Of a stretch of 64,000 nt of DNA, positions 16,155 to 25,949 are shown piece by piece. The notes below the pieces were generated by a model. It had not been told where the DNA came from, ran no database searches, and saw nothing but the letters and a program-made list of their open reading frames with translations. Numbering within the stretch: the stretch's first letter is position 1; each line of letters starts with the position of its first letter. Made by a program: the position numbers and the translations under genes. Source of the stretch: an uncultured Phocaeicola sp. (lineage in GTDB: Bacteria; Bacteroidota; Bacteroidia; Bacteroidales; Bacteroidaceae); NCBI GenBank assembly GCA_948956705.1, contig CARCZS010000012.1:1-64000 (forward strand), read 5' to 3'.

Positions 16155-17090
16155 TTACTTTTTGTGGGGAGTTTCACGCAAGGTATAAATCTTGGAACTC
16201 CACGGTGAATAACTACGTTTTACACGGGTAATGGTAAGAACGGTTTCTTCCACGTCATGTACATCGCTTTGCATTTCATGCATGGCCATGGCGATAGCGG
16301 CGAATACTTCGCCCGGAGCTTCACCCAATTTCTTTTCTTTGGCTTCTTGCTTGTCGGTAATACCTTTTACCTTCATGGCATTGCGCTTGCTCAGGTTTAC
16401 AGAAATCTTACCTACACATTTGAAGAGAATGAAAAGTAAAAGAAGACCGCAGAATACAACGCTCATAGCAGAGATGGCCATACCGATACCACTACCGTCA
16501 TGTTCTTCGAATTTTTCCATCTTTGCATGACTGTTGATAGTCTTGTTATTGGTGCTCGGAGTCACATATTTGTCTGCGCTGGAACCTTTCACCTCCCATT
16601 CATTTGCTGCGTCGCTGACACGTGCGTATGATTGGTTTGCTTGCAATGTGCCTGCCGGAACAATAATCTGATCCAATAATTTTTTGCCTGAATCATACAA
16701 TCCAATCCAATTGTCGGTTGCGGCATTCAGTGTGAAATTAGTGTGGAAAGTACCGCGGTTGGGTTCGCCGTCTGCCCAGAATAAAGCGTGCTGGCGAGGT
16801 TTGACCAAAGTCAATACATCACCTTTAGGGATAAAATAAGTAGCAGTATCTCCAGGCTGGCTGCTCACCTTCAGTAAACAACCGGCAAGGTCTGCGCTAC
16901 CAAATGATCTGTTGAATATTTCAATCCATGCGCTGTGTACTCCGTAGTCATCCTGGAAATTGCTTTCATTTTCAATCAGCACTTCATTCAGTACCAGCTT
17001 GGTGTTCGATTTCTGTTCTCCACAAGAACATAACCCCACCATCAGCAGCAAAGAAAGGAATATTCCTATATTTAATTTCTTCATGTTCAA
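16155..17090 (-). CDS. OadG-like small subunit fused to a lamin-tail domain lipoprotein
   Basis: A two-part 311-residue protein. Residues 1-23 are a signal peptide with a lipobox-like L-C-S-C ending (C23). Residues 31-155 resemble a lamin-tail domain (N-E-V-L-I-E-N-x5-D then W-I-E-I-F-N and the late T-D-N-W-I-G-L-Y). A hydrophobic helix at 201-225 and a basic cytoplasmic tail follow, as in OadG/MmdD subunits that anchor the decarboxylase. It sits 21 bases after mmdA and 20 before mmdC. The lamin-tail part must be periplasmic, which suggests contact with the envelope. The exact role of this part is unknown. Confidence 0.75.
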   Translation of the reverse strand: MNMKKLNIGIFLSLLLMVGLCSCGEQKSNTKLVLNEVLIENESNFQDDYGVHSAWIEIFNRSFGSADLAGCLLKVSSQPGDTATYFIPKGDVLTLVKPRQHALFWADGEPNRGTFHTNFTLNAATDNWIGLYDSGKKLLDQIIVPAGTLQANQSYARVSDAANEWEVKGSSADKYVTPSTNNKTINSHAKMEKFEEHDGSGIGMAISAMSVVFCGLLLLFILFKCVGKISVNLSKRNAMKVKGITDKQEAKEKKLGEAPGEVFAAIAMAMHEMQSDVHDVEETVLTITRVKRSYSPWSSKIYTLRETPHKK

Positions 17091-17111
17091 TTCTCAATTT
17101 TTAATTTTTAA

Positions 17112-18665
17112 TTAAAGAGGAATATTACCATGCTTCTTAGCCGGATTGGTTAATTTCTTAGTCTGCAACTGTTGCAATGCACGGATGATGCGGAAACGGG
17201 TATTACGCGGTTCAATCACATCATCAATGTAGCCATATTTGGCAGCATTGTAAGGATTGGCGAACAGCTTGGTGTATTCAGCTTCTTTTTCGGCTAGGAA
17301 TGCGGCAGGATTTTCCTGTTCTTTGGCTTCGCGTGCGTATAATACTTCTACTGCACCTGCACCACCCATAACGGCGATTTCGGCAGTAGGCCATGCATAA
17401 TTCATATCACCGCGAAGTTGTTTACAGCTCATTACAATGTGAGATCCGCCGTATGATTTACGCAGGGTAATTGTCACTTTGGGTACAGTCGCTTCGCCGT
17501 AAGCATACAGCAACTTGGCACCGTGGAGGATTACACCGTTGTATTCTTGTCCTGTACCCGGAAGGAATCCCGGAACATCTACCAATGAAACAAGAGGTAT
17601 ATTGAAAGCGTCGCAGAAACGTACAAAACGAGCACCTTTGCGTGACGCATTGCTGTCAAGCACACCCGCCAGGTATTTGGGCTGGTTGGCAACAATACCT
17701 ACAGACTGGCCGTTGAAACGTGCGAAACCAATGATGATATTTTTAGCGTAGTGAGGTTGGACTTCCAAAAACTCACCATTATCTACGATGGCGCTGATCA
17801 CCTCATACATATCGTATGGTTTGTTGGGGCTGTCGGGGATAATTTCGTTCAAAGAGTCTTCCAGACGGTCGATAGGATCGGTACAGTCTACATAGGGAGC
17901 TTCTTCCAGATTGTTCTGAGGAATATAGCTTAACAATTTGCGGATCATGGCTAACCCTTCTTCTTCCGTCTTGGCTGTAAAATGAGTAACACCGGATTTG
18001 GTTGAATGAACGCTTGCACCACCTAAGTTTTCCTGGCTTACATCTTCACCTGTAACAGTCTTTACCACTTTCGGTCCGGTAAGGAACATATATGATGTGC
18101 CTTCCATCATCAAGGTGAAGTCTGTCAGCGCAGGAGAGTAAACAGCTCCGCCTGCACAAGGACCGAAAATACCTGAGATCTGCGGAATAACACCTGAAGC
18201 AAGAATATTGCGTTGGAAAATTTCAGCATAACCGGCCAATGCATTGATACCTTCTTGAATACGTGCGCCACCCGAGTCGTTGATACCGATACAGGGAGCA
18301 CCCATTTTCATGGCTTGATCCATTACTTTGCATATTTTCAGAGACATTGTTTCTGAAAGAGAACCGGCAGAAACAGTGAAATCCTGTGCAAAGATGTAAA
18401 CTAAACGTCCTTCTATGGTACCACAACCTGTTACTACACCGTCGCCCGGATAATGTTTTTTCTCCATGCCGAAATTGGTGCATCTGTGTTCCACAAACAT
18501 ATCCATTTCTTCGAAACTGCCCTCATCCAGCAGCATGGCTATGCGTTCGCGGGCTGTATATTTTCCTTTATCATGCTGTTTTGCAATTGCTTTATCACCT
18601 CCACCCATGCGTGCTGTAGCCCGGCGTTCGATAAGCTCTTTTATTTTTTCAAGTTGATTGCTCAT
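17112..18665 (-). CDS. mmdA: Methylmalonyl-CoA decarboxylase alpha subunit (carboxyltransferase)
   Basis: A 517-residue carboxyltransferase of the crotonase-related acyl-CoA carboxylase beta family, with two halves of about 250 residues. Visible signatures are [11 protein letters not shown] in the N-terminal half and the [17 protein letters not shown] region in the C-terminal half. It moves the carboxyl group of (S)-methylmalonyl-CoA to biotin on MmdC and releases propionyl-CoA. Propionyl-CoA carboxylase beta is the close relative; here the Na+-pump subunits downstream show the decarboxylase direction. The first gene of the operon is probably the epimerase, 102 bases upstream. Confidence 0.9.
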   Translation of the reverse strand: MSNQLEKIKELIERRATARMGGGDKAIAKQHDKGKYTARERIAMLLDEGSFEEMDMFVEHRCTNFGMEKKHYPGDGVVTGCGTIEGRLVYIFAQDFTVSAGSLSETMSLKICKVMDQAMKMGAPCIGINDSGGARIQEGINALAGYAEIFQRNILASGVIPQISGIFGPCAGGAVYSPALTDFTLMMEGTSYMFLTGPKVVKTVTGEDVSQENLGGASVHSTKSGVTHFTAKTEEEGLAMIRKLLSYIPQNNLEEAPYVDCTDPIDRLEDSLNEIIPDSPNKPYDMYEVISAIVDNGEFLEVQPHYAKNIIIGFARFNGQSVGIVANQPKYLAGVLDSNASRKGARFVRFCDAFNIPLVSLVDVPGFLPGTGQEYNGVILHGAKLLYAYGEATVPKVTITLRKSYGGSHIVMSCKQLRGDMNYAWPTAEIAVMGGAGAVEVLYAREAKEQENPAAFLAEKEAEYTKLFANPYNAAKYGYIDDVIEPRNTRFRIIRALQQLQTKKLTNPAKKHGNIPL

Positions 18666-18767
18666 TTTACTTATGATTTTACAATTTACGATTAAAAAAT
18701 AATTCTATTTACGCTTGAACCAGACTAAATATACTGACTTCAATCGTGAATAGTCAGATCTCGTGTG

Positions 18768-19181
18768 TTATGGTTTTTCGCAAAGCTCGGTCAGGACGCC
18801 CAAAGTTGATTTGGGATGTAAAAAAGCAATTTGCAAACCTTCAGCACCTTTACGCGGAGCTTTGTCAATGAGACGGATGCCGGTGGTTTCAGCTTCGGCT
18901 AACGCATTTGCCACACCATCTTCCACTGCAAAAGCCAGATGATGCATACCACCGTTGCCATTATTTTTTTCAATGAACTTTGCGATAGTGCTTTCGGGGC
19001 TTGTAGGTTCCAGCAGTTCTATTTTAACATCACCTACTTTCAGAAAAGCGGTTTTAACTTTCTGATCCTCTACTGTTTCGATATTGTAGCATTTCAGACC
19101 TAATACGTTTTCATAATACGGCAGGGCCTCTTCAATGCTCTTTACGGCAATGCCCAGGTGTTCAATGTGTGAGATTTTCAT
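18768..19181 (-). CDS. mce: Methylmalonyl-CoA epimerase
   Basis: A 137-residue VOC-fold metalloenzyme that interconverts (R)- and (S)-methylmalonyl-CoA. Key residues are in two repeats: H8 in I-E-H-L-G-I-A-V, a second His in G-M-H-H-L-A-F-A-V-E and the final metal-binding Glu in L-T-E-L-C-E. The length is usual for the family. It stands first in the decarboxylase operon, so the cell can feed (R)-methylmalonyl-CoA from the B12-dependent mutase to MmdA. This matches the succinate-to-propionate route of gut Bacteroidales. Confidence 0.9.
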   Translation of the reverse strand: MKISHIEHLGIAVKSIEEALPYYENVLGLKCYNIETVEDQKVKTAFLKVGDVKIELLEPTSPESTIAKFIEKNNGNGGMHHLAFAVEDGVANALAEAETTGIRLIDKAPRKGAEGLQIAFLHPKSTLGVLTELCEKP

Positions 19182-19337
19182 GATCTTATAATTTTAATAG
19201 TTTGGTTTTATACTCAAGTTTTCAGATAAAACTGCACAAAGAAAGTAATTTCGAGTTAAATAAAGAAATATTTCTTCAATTTTATTTCTTATTTGCAAGA
19301 TGCTTCACAACACTTTAGACAAAAAGACAAAAATGAG

Positions 19338-20360
19338 TTAAATATAGAATTTGCACAAGAGTTTGTTCAGCCACTTCCAACTGAAGCGGAACCAGCGGCG
19401 TGTACTGCTCTGCTTGCCGCCAAAGCGGAGTACAAAGTCCCTGTAACCGTGCTTTTTGAACGGTAATCCTGCATCCATGAATTCCAAATGTGCATATCCT
19501 TTTTCGTAAGCATAGGTAATAGGTGCCCATACGGCCAGAATACCGGGATAAAGAAAAGCATAGGTTTTCCGCATACCTCCTGAGAACCACAGATAGGCAC
19601 TTTCTTTTGAGAAAAGACAGATAGAACCACCGATGATTTTGCCTTTATATTTCACAAGAAACACTTTGGCTAATTCTTTTTCCGGGTTCTGCCATGCTAA
19701 TAACCGGAAAAAGCCGATGTCCGGGAAATGTTTTCTTATCTGTGAGGAATAGGCTTTTTTCAACATTCGTGAGAAATCTTGTATATCTTTCTCATTGTCG
19801 GCTATTTCCATGATGGCACCATTTCTCAGAGCTTTGTTTATTTGTCTTCTGCGAGACATGCTCAGCCGTTCGTAAGGAGCTTTACTGTGCAGTGAATTAC
19901 GTACTCTTAGCCAATTAATGGCGAAATAGTTGTTCTTTCTGAAGGCTTTGTATCCGAATAGCGGATTTTCCAAGTTGCGGAACTCGATGAGGAACGATTT
20001 GCATAATACTTCGTTGGTGAGATGTTCCAATATTTCCCCGAACAGGTCTTCCTTATTCTGTTCTTCATCAAAATACTCGCCTGTGCCATAAATTTCGCAT
20101 CGTTTGATGATTGCAGGGGGGAACAGGCGCACACTTTTCCGGATGACTGCCAGCAGTTTGCCTACAGGACGGTTTCCTATATAGGCTACGATAAGCAAAG
20201 GTTCGTATCCCCGGGTCATTTCAAAGACATGAAACAGCTCGGTAGAATGGAAAATGTTTGTTCCCGGCAGAGGGGGAATGGCATTTCCTTTGCGATATGT
20301 ACTTAATCTGACAGGCATCTCTAATTGCAAATTTATTGTTTTTTGTTTATCAATCCACAT
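19338..20360 (-). CDS. FemAB/GNAT-type acyltransferase (BioF2-like)
   Basis: A 340-residue protein whose C-terminal half is a GNAT fold (about 150-320), with the pattern K-I-I-G-G-S-I-C-L-F and later G-Y-A-H-L-E-F-M-D-A-G resembling the FemAB/BioF2 group. It might attach an amino acid or acyl group to a cell-wall or lipid precursor. The basic N-terminal half has no clear motif. Its C-terminal tail is Trp- and Lys-rich. It is monocistronic and divergent from the nitroreductase gene. The substrate cannot be told. Confidence 0.65.
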   Translation of the reverse strand: MWIDKQKTINLQLEMPVRLSTYRKGNAIPPLPGTNIFHSTELFHVFEMTRGYEPLLIVAYIGNRPVGKLLAVIRKSVRLFPPAIIKRCEIYGTGEYFDEEQNKEDLFGEILEHLTNEVLCKSFLIEFRNLENPLFGYKAFRKNNYFAINWLRVRNSLHSKAPYERLSMSRRRQINKALRNGAIMEIADNEKDIQDFSRMLKKAYSSQIRKHFPDIGFFRLLAWQNPEKELAKVFLVKYKGKIIGGSICLFSKESAYLWFSGGMRKTYAFLYPGILAVWAPITYAYEKGYAHLEFMDAGLPFKKHGYRDFVLRFGGKQSSTRRWFRFSWKWLNKLLCKFYI

Positions 20361-20368
20361 TCTAGTTG

Positions 20369-20376
20369 TATATTTG
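20369..20376 (+). promoter_or_regulatory. -7 box for the nitroreductase operon
   Basis: TATATTTG, with a TTTG at 20342-20345 as a possible -33 element (23-base spacing, slightly long). The ATG at 20406 follows, so an earlier in-frame ATG at 20325 is unlikely to be used. Confidence 0.5.
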
Positions 20377-20405
20377 TGCAGAAAAATAAATTAACAGGGT
20401 ATATT

Positions 20406-20942
20406 ATGGAACAATTTAGTGACTTAATAAAGAACAGACGCAGCATGCGTAAGTTCACGGATCAAGAGTTGACACAGGAAGAGGTAGTTGCTTTGTTGAA
20501 GGCTGCTTTGATGGCTCCGTCTTCTAAACGTAGCAATTGCTGGCAGTTTATTGTGGTAGATGATAAGGATATGTTGGAAAAACTTTCCCATTGTAAGGAG
20601 ATGGGGGCGGCTTTCCTAGCGGATGCTGCTATGGCTGTAGTTGTGATGGCTGATCCGTTGGCTAGTGATGTCTGGATTGAAGATGCGTCAATTGCTTCCA
20701 TAATGATCCAGTTGCAGGCAGAAGATTTGGGGTTGGGAAGTTGTTGGATACAGGTGCGTGAACGTTTTACCGCTACCGGGATGCCCTCGGGTGAATACGT
20801 GCATACGTTGCTTGATATTCCGTTGCAGTTGCAGGTGGTTTCCATTATAGCGGTAGGGCATAAGGGTATGGAACGCAAGCCTTTTAATGAGGAGCATTTA
20901 CAATGGGAGAAAATTCACATTAATAAATATGGAGGCAAGTAA
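20406..20942 (+). CDS. Nitroreductase-family FMN oxidoreductase
   Basis: A 178-residue FMN-dependent oxidoreductase. The N-terminus shows the family pattern R-R-S-M-R-K-F, with A-P-S-S-K-R near residue 40, and the region G-L-G-S-C-W-I-Q-V in the second half. I start it at 20406; an ATG at 20325 would add a stretch unlike the family and lies upstream of the promoter box. The next gene begins with GTG two bases after its stop, so they are co-transcribed. Natural substrates of the group include quinones, flavins and nitro compounds. Confidence 0.8.
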   Translation: MEQFSDLIKNRRSMRKFTDQELTQEEVVALLKAALMAPSSKRSNCWQFIVVDDKDMLEKLSHCKEMGAAFLADAAMAVVVMADPLASDVWIEDASIASIMIQLQAEDLGLGSCWIQVRERFTATGMPSGEYVHTLLDIPLQLQVVSIIAVGHKGMERKPFNEEHLQWEKIHINKYGGK

Positions 20943-20944
20943 AC

Positions 20945-21271
20945 GTGGCTGCTGTCAATCATAAGGATACGTATAAAGCTTCTGCGGTGTTTCTCATTGT
21001 GATGGGGATGCTTTATCTGATCGATAAGTTTATAGGATTTGCTTCACACGGGTTGCCATGGGTTATGCAGAAAGACAATCTGTTACTGTATGCAGCTGTT
21101 ATTTTCCTTTGGTTCAAGGTCGATAAGTCAGTAGGAATTGTATTGGCGGGTATATGGCTGATATTGAATATCGGTCTGGTGATAGCTTTGTTGGGACAGA
21201 TGTCTGCTTATTTGTTGCCGGCGGCTTTGTTGCTGGTGGGAGTTATTTTATATTTAGTTTCGACCCGATGA
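20945..21271 (+). CDS. Small membrane protein
   Basis: A 108-residue protein starting at GTG, two bases after the nitroreductase stop and overlapping the next gene as ATGA. It has four short hydrophobic segments (about 12-32, 38-52, 55-78 and 80-105) and almost no loops. It resembles the DUF5668/LiaF-like small membrane proteins in size and layout, but I do not name it firmly. Coupled translation with its neighbours suggests an operon with housekeeping roles. Confidence 0.6.
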   Translation: MAAVNHKDTYKASAVFLIVMGMLYLIDKFIGFASHGLPWVMQKDNLLLYAAVIFLWFKVDKSVGIVLAGIWLILNIGLVIALLGQMSAYLLPAALLLVGVILYLVSTR

Positions 21272-22077
21272 TGAAAATAGTTCTGATAGGAGCCGGCAAT
21301 GTGGCAACCCATCTGGGAATTGCTTTACAAAAGGCGGGGTGTCTTATCTTGCAGGTATACAGCCGTACAGAGGAATCTGCTTCTGCATTGGCTGCCAGAC
21401 TTTCAGTAGACTACACAATTGTGCCGGACGAGATACGTCGGGATGCCGATTTGTATATTGTAGCGTTGAAAGATGCAGTTTTGCGACAATTGGCTCCTGT
21501 ATTGGTGAAAGGAAGGGAGCAGGCCTTGTTTGTACATACGGCGGGTAGTATGTCTATGGATTTATGGAAGGGATTGGTAAAACGCTATGGGGTACTTTAT
21601 CCTATGCAGACTTTTAGCAAGCAGCGTGAAGTGGATTTCAATACTGTACCTTTTTTTATAGAAGCATCTGCTCCGGCAGAAGTGGAATTGCTGCGTATGG
21701 TGGCAGTTCGTCTCAGTCCTAAAGTGTATGAAGTGACTTCCGGGCAACGTAGGTATTTGCATCTGGCGGCAGTCTTTGCTTGTAATTTTGCAAACCATAT
21801 GTATGCATTAAGTTCACATATATTGGAAAAGCAGGGGATTCCTTTTGAAGTGATGCTTCCGCTGATAGACGAAACTGCCGGCAAAGTACATGAACTTTCT
21901 CCCACACAGGCGCAGACAGGTCCGGCTGTACGCTACGATGAAAACGTAATAAGCAAACATTTGGAGATGTTGGCGGATGAGGAGTCTTTGCAGGAATTGT
22001 ACGAAAAGATAAGTAAAAGTATTCATAATCTCCCTTTGTCTGTCATTCAGGCAAATAAAGAGGGAAAGAACTCATAA
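21268..22077 (+). CDS. Rossmann-fold protein with DUF2520 (dehydrogenase-like)
   Basis: A protein of 269 residues (starting at one of two adjacent ATGs at 21268/21271) with an N-terminal NAD(P)-binding motif [10 protein letters not shown] and a C-terminal DUF2520 helix bundle from about residue 140. DUF2520 proteins resemble F420-dependent or proline-reductase-like dehydrogenases but their reaction is unknown. In Bacteroidales the gene commonly precedes kdsC, as here (five-base gap). The ATG overlaps the previous gene's stop, so an earlier in-frame start at 21154 is unlikely. Confidence 0.8.
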   Translation: MMKIVLIGAGNVATHLGIALQKAGCLILQVYSRTEESASALAARLSVDYTIVPDEIRRDADLYIVALKDAVLRQLAPVLVKGREQALFVHTAGSMSMDLWKGLVKRYGVLYPMQTFSKQREVDFNTVPFFIEASAPAEVELLRMVAVRLSPKVYEVTSGQRRYLHLAAVFACNFANHMYALSSHILEKQGIPFEVMLPLIDETAGKVHELSPTQAQTGPAVRYDENVISKHLEMLADEESLQELYEKISKSIHNLPLSVIQANKEGKNS

Positions 22078-22082
22078 GTGGT

Positions 22083-22601
22083 ATGATAAACTATGATTTA
22101 AAGAAAATAAAGGCATTGGTATTTGATGTAGATGGGGTATTGAGTGCGGAAACTATTTATTTGCACCCCAATGGTGAACCCATGCGTACGGTTAATATCA
22201 AGGATGGGTATGCATTGCAGTTGGCTGTGAAATGCGGGCTGCATGTTGCCATCATTACCGGTGGAAATACCGAGGCGGTGCGTAAGCGTTATGAGGGGCT
22301 GGGTATCAAAGATGTCTATCTGGCTGCTGCGGTGAAGACCCGGGAGTATGCCCATTTGAAGGAAAAATATGGATTGCAGGATGAGGAGATACTCTATATG
22401 GGCGATGATATTCCCGATTATGAAGTGATGCGTTTGTGTGGGCTGCCTTGTTGTCCTGCTGATGCGGCACCTGAGATAAAGGAAACAGCTGTTTATATTT
22501 CTCATCGTAACGGGGGATATGGATGTGGCCGTGACGTGGTGGAACAGGTCTTGAAGGCTCAAGGAAAATGGATGGCTCATGAAAAGGCCTTCGGGTGGTA
22601 A
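22083..22601 (+). CDS. kdsC: KDO-8-phosphate phosphatase
   Basis: A 172-residue HAD-superfamily phosphatase without a cap, in the KdsC group. The nucleophile motif is F-D-V-D-G-V-L (D15 and D17), and the third motif is M-G-D-D-I-P-D near residue 106. It removes phosphate from 3-deoxy-D-manno-octulosonate 8-phosphate in the lipid A inner-core pathway and works as a tetramer. It starts five bases after the DUF2520 gene and is followed after 17 bases by the maf gene, so the four genes are one transcript. Confidence 0.88.
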   Translation: MINYDLKKIKALVFDVDGVLSAETIYLHPNGEPMRTVNIKDGYALQLAVKCGLHVAIITGGNTEAVRKRYEGLGIKDVYLAAAVKTREYAHLKEKYGLQDEEILYMGDDIPDYEVMRLCGLPCCPADAAPEIKETAVYISHRNGGYGCGRDVVEQVLKAQGKWMAHEKAFGW

Positions 22602-22618
22602 TGAAATAAAGAAAAGTT

Positions 22619-23200
22619 ATGTTGGAAAATTTAGAAAAATATAAAATAATCCTTGCTTCCAATTCTCCTCGCCGCAAAGAATTGTTATCCGGCTTAGGTA
22701 TAAAATATGAAGTAAAAACACTACCCGGCATAGAGGAAACCTATCCGGATACATTGAAAGCAGAGGAAATCCCTTTGTATATAGCTTGCGAGAAGGCGGC
22801 TGCTTACCGGAATACCATGCATCCGGACGAATTGATTATTACTGCCGATACCATTGTATGGTTGGATGGTGTAGTCATGGGCAAGCCTCATAACGAGGAT
22901 GATGCACGGCAAATGTTGTGGAAGCTTTCCGGCAAGACCCATCAGGTGATAACCGGAGTTTGTCTGACTACCGCCGGGGCTCAGCGAAGTTTTTCAGCTG
23001 TGACAGAAGTAACGTTTGCAGAATTGTCCGATGAGGAGATCGATTATTATATCCGGGTTTACAAGCCGATGGATAAGGCTGGTTCTTATGGTATACAAGA
23101 GTGGATAGGTTTCATTGGTGTCCGTGGTATTTCAGGTAGTTACTTCAATGTGATGGGGCTTCCTGTACAGCGCCTGTACACGGAACTGAAAAAACTATAA
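22619..23200 (+). CDS. maf: Maf-family nucleotide pyrophosphatase
   Basis: A 193-residue Maf/ITPase-fold protein. The N-terminal pattern A-S-N-S-P-R-R-K-E-L-L is the family signature, and A-D-T-I-V near residue 78 gives the catalytic Asp; the GS-YGIQEW-IGF-I-GS-type end is also typical. Members hydrolyse dTTP, UTP or methylated nucleotides and so may prevent their incorporation. It closes the plus-strand KDO/nitroreductase run. A 66-base gap precedes ldhA. Confidence 0.88.
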   Translation: MLENLEKYKIILASNSPRRKELLSGLGIKYEVKTLPGIEETYPDTLKAEEIPLYIACEKAAAYRNTMHPDELIITADTIVWLDGVVMGKPHNEDDARQMLWKLSGKTHQVITGVCLTTAGAQRSFSAVTEVTFAELSDEEIDYYIRVYKPMDKAGSYGIQEWIGFIGVRGISGSYFNVMGLPVQRLYTELKKL

Positions 23201-23266
23201 GTCAGTATGTGAACAGTAGGGGCCGTGTTTTTGTTATTTATATGAACTATAAATGGAAAAACAATT

Positions 23267-24274
23267 ATGGCTTATAAAATAGCTTTTTACGACACGAAAC
23301 CCTACGACGAACGCTCGTTTACGGAGGCTAATGAGAAGTTTGGCTTTGATATCAGGTATTACAAAGGCCATTTGAATATGAATAACGTGGTGTTGACCAA
23401 AGGAGTGGATGTGGTTTGCATCTTCGTAAACGATACGGCTGATGCCGAAGTTATCCGGGCAATGGCGGATAATGGTGTTAAACTGCTGGCTTTAAGATGC
23501 GCAGGTTATAATAATGTGGATTTAGCGGCAACGGCAGGTAAGATGAAAGTGGTACGGGTACCGGCTTATTCACCTTATGCCGTTGCCGAATTTACAGTGG
23601 CGTTGATGTTATCACTCAACCGCAAGATTCCCCGTGCCACAATGCGGACACGTGACGGGAACTTCTCCCTGCACGGGCTTATGGGATTTGATATGCATGG
23701 CAAGACTGCCGGAATTATCGGTACGGGTAAGATTGCCAAGATTTTAATTCAGATATTACGTGGATTCGGTATGAATGTTCTTGCATATGATCTTTATCCC
23801 GATTACAATTTTGCCCGTGAACATCAGGTGGTTTATTGTACTTTGGATGAACTTTATCATAGTTCGGATATCATCTCCCTGCATTGTCCTTTGACAGAAC
23901 AGACAAAGTATCTGATTAATGATTATTCCATCAGTAAAATGAAAGACGGAGTGATGATTATCAATACGGGGCGTGGGCAGTTGATTCACACCAATGCCTT
24001 GATAGAGGGACTGAAGACTAAAAAGGTGGGATATGCCGGTCTGGATGTATACGAGGAAGAAGAGCCTTATTTTTATGAAGATAAGTCCGACAAGATTATT
24101 GATGATGACACTTTAGCCCGTCTTTTGTCTTTCAACAATGTGATTGTGACTTCTCATCAGGCATTCTTTACCAAAGAAGCAATGACGAATATTGCTCATA
24201 CTACTCTGCAAAATGTGAAAGACTTTGCTGAAAGTAGATCTTTGGTGAACGAAGTAGCGGTGGGGAGAGTCTAA
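23267..24274 (+). CDS. ldhA: D-2-hydroxyacid dehydrogenase (D-lactate dehydrogenase-like)
   Basis: A 335-residue member of the D-isomer 2-hydroxyacid dehydrogenase family. NAD-binding G-T-G-K-I-A (about 147-152) is followed by a D at the end of beta-2, and the active-site Arg (about 237, in T-G-R-G), Glu and His (H-Q-A-F-F) are present. The A-Y-S-P-Y-A-V-A-E-F stretch matches bacterial fermentative D-lactate dehydrogenases. It would reduce pyruvate to D-lactate with NADH. The gene ends in a four-base tail-to-tail overlap with the next minus-strand gene. Confidence 0.85.
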   Translation: MAYKIAFYDTKPYDERSFTEANEKFGFDIRYYKGHLNMNNVVLTKGVDVVCIFVNDTADAEVIRAMADNGVKLLALRCAGYNNVDLAATAGKMKVVRVPAYSPYAVAEFTVALMLSLNRKIPRATMRTRDGNFSLHGLMGFDMHGKTAGIIGTGKIAKILIQILRGFGMNVLAYDLYPDYNFAREHQVVYCTLDELYHSSDIISLHCPLTEQTKYLINDYSISKMKDGVMIINTGRGQLIHTNALIEGLKTKKVGYAGLDVYEEEEPYFYEDKSDKIIDDDTLARLLSFNNVIVTSHQAFFTKEAMTNIAHTTLQNVKDFAESRSLVNEVAVGRV

Positions 24275-25440
24275 TCTCCCCTGTAGTAATATAATAAGGA
24301 GTGGCGGGCTATAAAGTCCGCATTCTTTTGAACCAGTTCCCTTTCACCAAATTCGGGGAATTGTGCATCGGGGATATAGTGGTTGTTTATTACATATTCC
24401 ATCAGGTCCGGTGGGCATTTGGTCGGGATAGTAAGCAGGCTGAATGCCTCTTGGGCAGCCGTTGCGGCATCATACATCGGGTTAAGAGGGTCACTGATGT
24501 ATTTGCATATATCTTTCGCCAGTAGAATACCTTTTTCGGAATTCACCATCATGATGAAATCCTTATGTTCCTTCATTTGGGGCAAAGTGTGATTGGAATC
24601 GTCCGGCCATTGTAATACTTGGGTAAGGAAACGGTGTAGTTCCTTATATCCTTCCAGATATACGATACGGGCACCGTTTGTGCCTTGCGTGAACAATTGA
24701 TAGGTATGGTGGTTCCTTTCCTTCATTTCATCCGATATTTCGGGAATGGCAGGGTATAGTCCTTCTATCTCTTCCCAACATTCGGTTTCTCCGTTGGTCA
24801 GCAGGTCAATCCATTCATGAAGAAACAGGGCAAGGGGGCCACATGGAATGATGAATTTGTCGGTTTCTGTAACTTGTGCAATATATTCTTGTACAGATGG
24901 TTCTGTGAGATAAGTGTGTCCGAACAGCCAGCGTAGTTTATGGTTTGCGTTCTCTTTTCCTTTGAAGTTCATAAAGAAATCCTGTAACGTGTCATTGGCG
25001 GGAGCCGTTTCATACTCTTCATCCAATATCCGGAAAAATGAATGCGAGGTTTCTTCGATATTCCTGTCCATCGGATTGATATACGGATGTTTATATGGAG
25101 CCTTCTCTAAAGTGTTCCAAATGATGAAGCGGATATCTTCTTCATTGATCTCATCTTTTATATAATCCGGCCGGATGGTATAGAAAGGAAGTGACGTATC
25201 ATATAGTTCCAGATGTTTTTTGATGAATGCTTGCCATAGACCTAAACCTGAAATGACATCTTCAAAATAGGCAGCGGTGTAAAGACATAATTTCTTTTTT
25301 ATGGATTCGGGAATCTTTCTTATCGTACAAGTGGAGTATAATCGGTTAGCCAGATCGACAAAATATCTGTCTGTAGCCTGTTGTTGGATGTAAGGATGGA
25401 TAGCCAACCAATCTTTTATGTATAATTTTATGGTTTGCAT
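24271..25440 (-). CDS. Conserved hypothetical protein of Bacteroidales (possibly DUF3843)
   Basis: A 389-residue acidic protein without signal peptide, membrane segment or motif I can name. Its composition is rich in Glu/Asp and aromatic residues, and the N-terminal third looks helical. The phrase W-L-A-I-H-P-Y and the long acidic helices recall an uncharacterised Bacteroidales family I believe is DUF3843; this is from memory. It converges on ldhA with a four-base overlap. A role cannot be inferred. Confidence 0.6.
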   Translation of the reverse strand: MQTIKLYIKDWLAIHPYIQQQATDRYFVDLANRLYSTCTIRKIPESIKKKLCLYTAAYFEDVISGLGLWQAFIKKHLELYDTSLPFYTIRPDYIKDEINEEDIRFIIWNTLEKAPYKHPYINPMDRNIEETSHSFFRILDEEYETAPANDTLQDFFMNFKGKENANHKLRWLFGHTYLTEPSVQEYIAQVTETDKFIIPCGPLALFLHEWIDLLTNGETECWEEIEGLYPAIPEISDEMKERNHHTYQLFTQGTNGARIVYLEGYKELHRFLTQVLQWPDDSNHTLPQMKEHKDFIMMVNSEKGILLAKDICKYISDPLNPMYDAATAAQEAFSLLTIPTKCPPDLMEYVINNHYIPDAQFPEFGERELVQKNADFIARHSLLYYYRGD

Positions 25441-25520
25441 ATTAGTTTATTTGAATTATTTTTATTGCAAAGATATTCCTTTCATTGTAAAAAGGAAGGA
25501 GAATATCGGGATATTTACTT

Positions 25521-25528
25521 TATCTTTG
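25521..25528 (+). promoter_or_regulatory. -7 box for the DUF2721-like gene
   Basis: TATCTTTG lies 30 bases before the ATG at 25559, so an earlier in-frame ATG at 25418 is upstream of the promoter and unlikely to start the protein. Confidence 0.5.
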
Positions 25529-25558
25529 CAATATTCTAACTTTGAAATACCTATAAAA

Positions 25559-25948
25559 ATGGAAATAGATTTAACAACTCCTGCTTTATTATTTTCTGCC
25601 ATATCGCTGATTATGTTGGCATATACTAATCGTTTTCTTTCATACGCTCAATTAGTGCGTACGTTGAAGGACCAATATCGTGAGAATCATTCGGCTGTGA
25701 CAGCAGCACAGATTGCTAATCTCCGCAAGCGTCTTTATCTGACACGTGCCATGCAGGTGACAGGTATCGGAAGTTTGTTGCTTTGTGTGGTCAGTATGTT
25801 TTTAATGTATATACAGTTCTACCTTATATCCGTATATATTTTTGGACTGGCGCTTGTGCTGCTCATTATTTCTTTGGAGATTTCTGTGCGCGAGATTTAT
25901 ATTTCGGTCAAGGCGCTGGAATTGCATCTAAGCGATATGGATTCCTGA
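25559..25948 (+). CDS. DUF2721-family membrane protein
   Basis: A 129-residue protein: a hydrophobic helix at about 8-26, a basic helical part (27-65, with L-R-K-R-L-Y-L-T-R-A-M), then two close hydrophobic helices (about 66-110) and a short acidic tail. The order matches DUF2721, small bacterial membrane proteins of unknown role. It stops one base before the convergent MFS gene stop. The start at 25559 is set by the promoter box upstream. Confidence 0.7.
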   Translation: MEIDLTTPALLFSAISLIMLAYTNRFLSYAQLVRTLKDQYRENHSAVTAAQIANLRKRLYLTRAMQVTGIGSLLLCVVSMFLMYIQFYLISVYIFGLALVLLIISLEISVREIYISVKALELHLSDMDS

Positions 25949-25949
25949 T

